Source: Microbacterium sp. USTB-Y
GTDB lineage: Bacteria; Actinomycetota; Actinomycetes; Actinomycetales; Microbacteriaceae
Assembly: GCF_023703415.1 (NCBI RefSeq)
Contig: NZ_JAGMTU010000005.1
Coordinates: 310,001-374,000, forward strand
Direction: 5' to 3'
DNA: 64,000 bases
The notes under the pieces are model-generated. The model did not search any database, had not been told where the DNA came from, and saw only the letters and a program-made list of their open reading frames with translations. The first letter of the stretch is position 1; each line of letters opens with the position of its first letter. The position numbers and the translations under genes were made by a program. Below are positions 62,125-64,000 of this stretch, piece by piece.

Positions 62125-62142
62125 CTTGTAATATGAGACAAG
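62125..62142. promoter_or_regulatory. TetR operator candidate
   Basis: CTTGT-N8-ACAAG is an inverted repeat in the 195-bp gap between the divergent amine-oxidase operon and the TetR gene. The surrounding bases (CGTTTATTTCTG, TAATATGAG) are AT-rich for this genome, which suits overlapping promoters. Confidence 0.55.
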
Positions 62143-62182
62143 CGATCCGGATCCATGTTCATTTACGAGGCCGGGAGAAGCC

Positions 62183-62896
62183 ATGCCCGATGACCCCGCA
62201 CGGCTCGCGCGGACGCCGGGGCGCGCCGCCCCGGCGCGCGGGCGCGGAAGGCCGCGGGAGCGGATCCTGGACCGGGACCGGATCGCGGACGCCGCCTTCG
62301 CCGAGATCCGCTCCGCGGGCCTCGGCGGGATGACGATGCGCGCGCTCGCGCGGCGGCTGCGGGTGTCCCCGGGGGCGCTCTACAACCACGTCCCCTCGCG
62401 CGCCGCGGTCCTCGCCCTGCTGCAGGAGCGCTTCGCCGCGGGGATCGATACGTCCGGCTTCGGGGTCGAGCCGCTCCGCGAGGCCCTCTCACGATGGGCG
62501 TGGAGCTATCTGAACCGGCTGCGCGAGCGTCCCGAGCTCGTGCCGCTCATCGTCGCCGTGCCGCTCGCGCACACCCCGTACACGTCACTCGTGTACCAGC
62601 GGGTGGCCGCGGGATTCTCCGATGCGCACTGGCCCGAGGAGAGCATCGTCGCGTCCCTGAGCGTGCTCGAGACCTTCATCTTCGGCGCCGCGCTGGACAC
62701 CCCGACGCCGGCGGGCGTGTACGAGCCCCGGGATCCGGAGCGCTCGCCGCTGCTCGCGCGCGCCTCCGCCGCCTTCGCGAGGGTCGCCGAGGAGCGCGCG
62801 CTGAGCCCGGGCGACCTGCTGTTCGAGATCGGCCTCGATTCCCTGCTCACCGGGATGCACCAGCTCTGGGGCGCCGCGCGGCGGGCTCGCGCCTGA
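62183..62896 (+). CDS. TetR-family transcriptional regulator
   Basis: This 237-residue repressor has a basic N-terminal arm (1-30, 'RGRGRPRERI') and the TetR HTH (about 32-80, 'MTMRALARRLRVSPGALYNHV'), with a C-terminal ligand domain of the TetR_C type. GGGAGAAG lies before the ATG. It is divergent from the amine oxidase operon and probably represses it, with an amine or acyl-CoA as inducer. Confidence 0.92.
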   Translation: MPDDPARLARTPGRAAPARGRGRPRERILDRDRIADAAFAEIRSAGLGGMTMRALARRLRVSPGALYNHVPSRAAVLALLQERFAAGIDTSGFGVEPLREALSRWAWSYLNRLRERPELVPLIVAVPLAHTPYTSLVYQRVAAGFSDAHWPEESIVASLSVLETFIFGAALDTPTPAGVYEPRDPERSPLLARASAAFARVAEERALSPGDLLFEIGLDSLLTGMHQLWGAARRARA

Positions 62897-62929
62897 GGAG
62901 TGCGGCTCTGTTCCGCGGTCGCGATGATC

Positions 62930-63188
62930 GGATCCGCGGTCATGCGGAGATCCGCGGTCATGCGGAGGTGTGCGCGGTCGTGCTCAGGTGTGCGCGGTCG
63001 TGCGGGCTGGGCATGCGTCTCGCTCGGAACTGTACGGGTGCTTCGGACGGAATGCGTGAATTCGTCCGAGCGAAGCGCACATCTCCGAGTGAGGCGCACA
63101 TCTCCGAGCGAGGCGCACATCTCCGAGTGAGGCGCACATCTCCGAGCGAGGCGCACATCTCCTAGTGAGGCGCACATCTCCGAGTGAG
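62930..63188. repeat. Tandem repeats between convergent genes
   Basis: The 318-bp gap 62897-63214 has no gene. It holds two copies of GATCCGCGGTCATGCG (near 62931-62970), two of AGGTGTGCGCGGTCGTGC, and then six copies of a 19-bp unit (GCGCACATCTCCGAGTGAG, with G/C changes) starting at 63075, 63094, 63113, 63132, 63151 and 63170. Copies alternate GAGTGAG and GAGCGAG. No spacers are present, so it is not a CRISPR array. Confidence 0.95.
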
Positions 63189-63214
63189 GCGTGGAGGCGT
63201 GCAGCAGTCCTGCG

Positions 63215-64000
63215 TCATCGGCCCCGGGCTGCGGCGGCGGGAGACGCCATCCGGCGGAGCACGACGAGCAGCCCGGCGAAGCCGAGGACGTTGGCGGCGA
63301 CCATGGCGATGACCAGCCAGACCGCGCCGCGGTCGTAGGCGAAGCCGAGCGCGGCGCCGGCGAGCAGCAGTCCGAAGCCACGGGCGAAGGCGAGCCAGCC
63401 GAACGCGATCGCGCGTGAGCCCGAGGAGACGAGTTCGGTGACGACGGCCTTGACGGTGGAGTCGAGGACCCCGCTCACGAGGCCCCAGACCGCGACGCCG
63501 ATCCAGAGCAGCGCGACGTCATCGGTGAAGGCGATCGCGGAGGCGAGGGCCGCGGCCGGGATGAGCAGCAGCACGCGGGCGCCGAAGCGGTCGTAGGCGC
63601 GGCCCACGACCAGGCCGCTCGCGCCGTCGACGAGCATCGCGACCGCGAAGAGGATCGGTACCAGTGCGTCCGGGAGCAGTCCGTGCGACTGAGCGTGGAA
63701 GGCGAGGAGCGGGAAGGAGGCCGTCCCGATCGACAGCACGGCGATCACGGCGACGTAGAACCAGAACCGGCCCGGCAGGGGAGGGCGTCCGGAGGGAGTG
63801 CGCGTGACCACGTCGCCGGGGGCTCCGGCGGCGTCGGCGCGCTCCGCGGGTGCGGTGCTCGCGCGCTCGGGCTGCTCGTAGACGAGCGGGTCGGGCACGC
63901 GGTGGCGCAGCCAGAGCAGCAGGGCCAGCACGAGCGCACCGGGCACGATGAGCACGCCGAACGCGAGCGCGTAGTCGCCGTCGCGCCAGCCCAGGACGGC
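63215..64000 (-). CDS. MFS transporter (partial; N-terminus beyond the window)
   Basis: This C-terminal part of at least 261 residues of a major facilitator protein has about seven membrane helices and 'GRAYDRFGARVLLLIPAAAL' (the loop motif between helices 8 and 9). The frame is open to the window edge, so the start and first helices are missing. Substrate unknown. It is convergent with the TetR gene across a tandem-repeat region. Confidence 0.85.
   Translation of the reverse strand, partial: AVLGWRDGDYALAFGVLIVPGALVLALLLWLRHRVPDPLVYEQPERASTAPAERADAAGAPGDVVTRTPSGRPPLPGRFWFYVAVIAVLSIGTASFPLLAFHAQSHGLLPDALVPILFAVAMLVDGASGLVVGRAYDRFGARVLLLIPAAALASAIAFTDDVALLWIGVAVWGLVSGVLDSTVKAVVTELVSSGSRAIAFGWLAFARGFGLLLAGAALGFAYDRGAVWLVIAMVAANVLGFAGLLVVLRRMASPAAAARGR

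Noticed and set aside
63075..63188. CRISPR array from the regular 19-bp repeats
   Set aside because: The units abut directly with no spacers, and there are no cas genes; it is a simple tandem repeat.

Overview
This window is high-GC actinobacterial DNA. Its gene content fits a Microbacterium-like member of the Microbacteriaceae: DUF3263, DUF3027, LytR_C and Lsr2 proteins, an XPB-type helicase pair, DtxR/IdeR, a lone groEL with tandem CIRCE sites, and many TANNNT -10 boxes only 6-8 nt before start codons (leaderless genes). The genus is an inference from content. No 16S rRNA or other formal marker is present.

The host chromosome occupies 1-37223. It holds a multi-sugar ABC ATPase, a DsbA-like anchored protein without CXXC, tRNA-Thr, a SRAP protein, a YdcZ-type permease, a nitroreductase/msrB pair, groL, an orphan WXG100 protein, a two-component system, an XPB helicase with its partner, cold-shock/DUF3027/serC, a DtxR-family regulator, two tandem M23 peptidases, an HNH endonuclease behind a leader with a terminator, and tRNA-Arg. 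A stress/redox stretch follows: FrnE-like protein, quinone oxidoreductase, HxlR, Lsr2, a guanidinium exporter under a guanidine-III riboswitch, a RamA-like regulator and an alkyltransferase-like protein. Next come a 1219-residue helicase-like protein with degenerate Walker motifs, then mscL, an fmdB-like gene, 5-FTHF cyclo-ligase, galU, a RimJ-type acetyltransferase and an MFS gene. This last block keeps the order seen in mycobacteria. The block ends at tRNA-Ala(CGC).

A 19.3 kb integrative element (about 37224-56560) is inserted at the 3' end of tRNA-Ala. One arm, read on the minus strand, carries a large serine recombinase, a small acidic protein, a replication-relaxation protein, a VirD4/TraD-like ATPase, an MT-A70 methyltransferase and small membrane or coiled proteins. 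The other arm, on the plus strand, is a defence operon of overlapping genes: hsdM, hsdS, hsdR, a DUF6414 protein, a Clp-type AAA+ ATPase and an RloC/PrrC-like ATPase with a zinc hook and an Rx4H motif. A pentamer, CCACC, lies at both ends. Joining the ends there restores tRNA-Ala to its own terminator. It also fuses the recombinase in frame to the tandem-HTH reading frame at the far end, so integration appears to split the integrase gene.

The host chromosome resumes at 56561 with a minus-strand operon: flavin amine oxidase, CaiB-type CoA-transferase, glutaryl-CoA-dehydrogenase-like protein and aldehyde dehydrogenase, with a divergent TetR gene. Together these resemble a diamine or 5-carbon route to glutaryl-CoA. 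The window ends inside an MFS gene. Tandem 19-bp repeats and large inverted repeats sit between several convergent gene pairs.
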